This document shows positions 25,357 to 25,864 of a stretch of 25,864 nucleotides of DNA, piece after piece. Source of the stretch: a virus; IMG/VR virus record IMGVR_UViG_3300027985_001934, positions 1 to 25,864 of that record, one strand, 5' to 3'. Under the pieces are notes generated by a model. That model did not search any database. It was given only the letters and a program-made list of their open reading frames with translations, and had not been told where the DNA came from. Made by a program: the position numbers and the translations under genes. Each line of letters begins with the position of its first letter. The first letter of the stretch is position 1.

Positions 25357-25864
25357 ATAAATTCTGGAATTTTATAAAAACAGAGGGTGAAGAACGCACT
25401 TTATTTCTTGACGGTGCAATTTCAGACGAAACGTGGTGGGGCGACGAAATCACACCGAAATTATTTCGTAACGAATTGGAATCAGACAGTGGAAATATAA
25501 CGGTCTGGATAAATTCACCCGGTGGAGATGTTTTTGCCGCCGCGCAGATTTATAATATGCTGAAAGAATACTCAGGAAAAGTCACTGTAAAAATTGACGG
25601 TATTGCAGCCTCTGCTGCTTCTGTTGTTGCTATGTCAGGTAATGAAGTGCTTATGTCCCCTGTTGCAAATATGATGATTCACAATCCAGCGACTATTGCA
25701 ATTGGTGACAGCGAGGAAATGCTCCGTGCTAAGCGTATGCTTGATGATGTTAAAGAGTCGATAATCAACGCTTATCAGATAAAAACAAAACAGTCCCGTG
25801 ATGCCCTTTCCGAAATGATGAATACAGAATTCTGGATGGATGCACATAAAGCGGTGGAGCTGGG
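25353..25864 (+). CDS. ClpP-like prohead protease (partial, runs off the window)
   Basis: The ATG at 25353 overlaps the portal stop (ATGA), and the frame stays open to the last base, giving 170 residues. The ClpP fold is clear: INSPGGDVFAA (53-63, oxyanion loop), GIAASAASVVAM (83-94, nucleophile S87) and MMIHNP (107-112, catalytic H110). The protein also shows ETWWGDEITP near 26-35, common in phage head-maturation members. In HK97-type phages such proteases trim the major capsid protein, which would be the next gene beyond the window. Translational coupling with the portal keeps their amounts linked. No sign of damage is seen in the visible part. Confidence 0.93.
   Translation, partial: MNKFWNFIKTEGEERTLFLDGAISDETWWGDEITPKLFRNELESDSGNITVWINSPGGDVFAAAQIYNMLKEYSGKVTVKIDGIAASAASVVAMSGNEVLMSPVANMMIHNPATIAIGDSEEMLRAKRMLDDVKESIINAYQIKTKQSRDALSEMMNTEFWMDAHKAVEL

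Noticed and set aside
1-25864. CRISPR arrays, tRNA or rRNA genes, insertion sequences
   Set aside because: No regularly spaced repeat array, cloverleaf or transposase signature was seen by eye on either strand.

Overview
The window is a prophage segment from a low-GC Gram-positive bacterium, most likely a member of the class Clostridia. This is inferred from strong GGAGG-type ribosome binding sites, AT-rich intergenic DNA, and an HK97-type module order common in clostridial phages: family A polymerase, D5-type primase/helicase, HNH, small terminase, ParB-methylase, DUF4314, large terminase, HK97 portal and ClpP-like prohead protease. No chromosomal housekeeping gene is visible, so the host cannot be named more closely.

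Layout. Positions 1-288 hold the C-terminal end of a serine recombinase, closed by a strong terminator. The + strand replication block follows (polymerase about 492/525-2420, primase-helicase 2413-4914), then an iteron-like repeat cluster (4958-5133), an HNH nuclease (5154-5504) and a non-coding stretch with a terminator and a possible cos region. Next come the small terminase (5888-6486, broken), a ParB-domain DNA methylase (6449-7717), an antisense cargo gene with its own promoter and terminator (TIM-barrel sugar isomerase-like, 7827-8609), a phage-associated hypothetical (8840-9553) and a DUF4314 protein (9546-9779). At the right end the head genes resume: large terminase (22472-24107, broken), portal (24118-25356) and protease (25353 to the window edge).

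The two terminase genes are separated by a cassette of about 12.4 kb transcribed entirely on the - strand (9936-22204). It carries two defence units. The first is a type I restriction-modification operon in the order xre, hsdM, hsdS, FRG-domain gene, hsdR, with genes a few bases apart or overlapping. It is driven by a near-consensus promoter and preceded by an 18-bp perfect palindrome. The second is a single-chain SIR2-APAZ-MID-PIWI short Argonaute of 1051 residues with a PIWI that looks catalytically dead. It lies behind a 129-residue protein of unknown function whose own promoter and hairpin leader are visible.

The phage genes and the cassette differ in condition. The small terminase is frameshifted by an exact 17-bp tandem duplication, the large terminase by what looks like a deletion of about 11 bp, and the polymerase has lost a standard start codon behind its ribosome binding site. 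Every recognisable defence gene is intact. The simplest reading is a packaging-defective, partly decayed prophage kept as a carrier of immune genes. Assembly error and reversible slippage are the alternatives for the frameshifts. Domain calls rest on motifs read by eye; no database search was possible.
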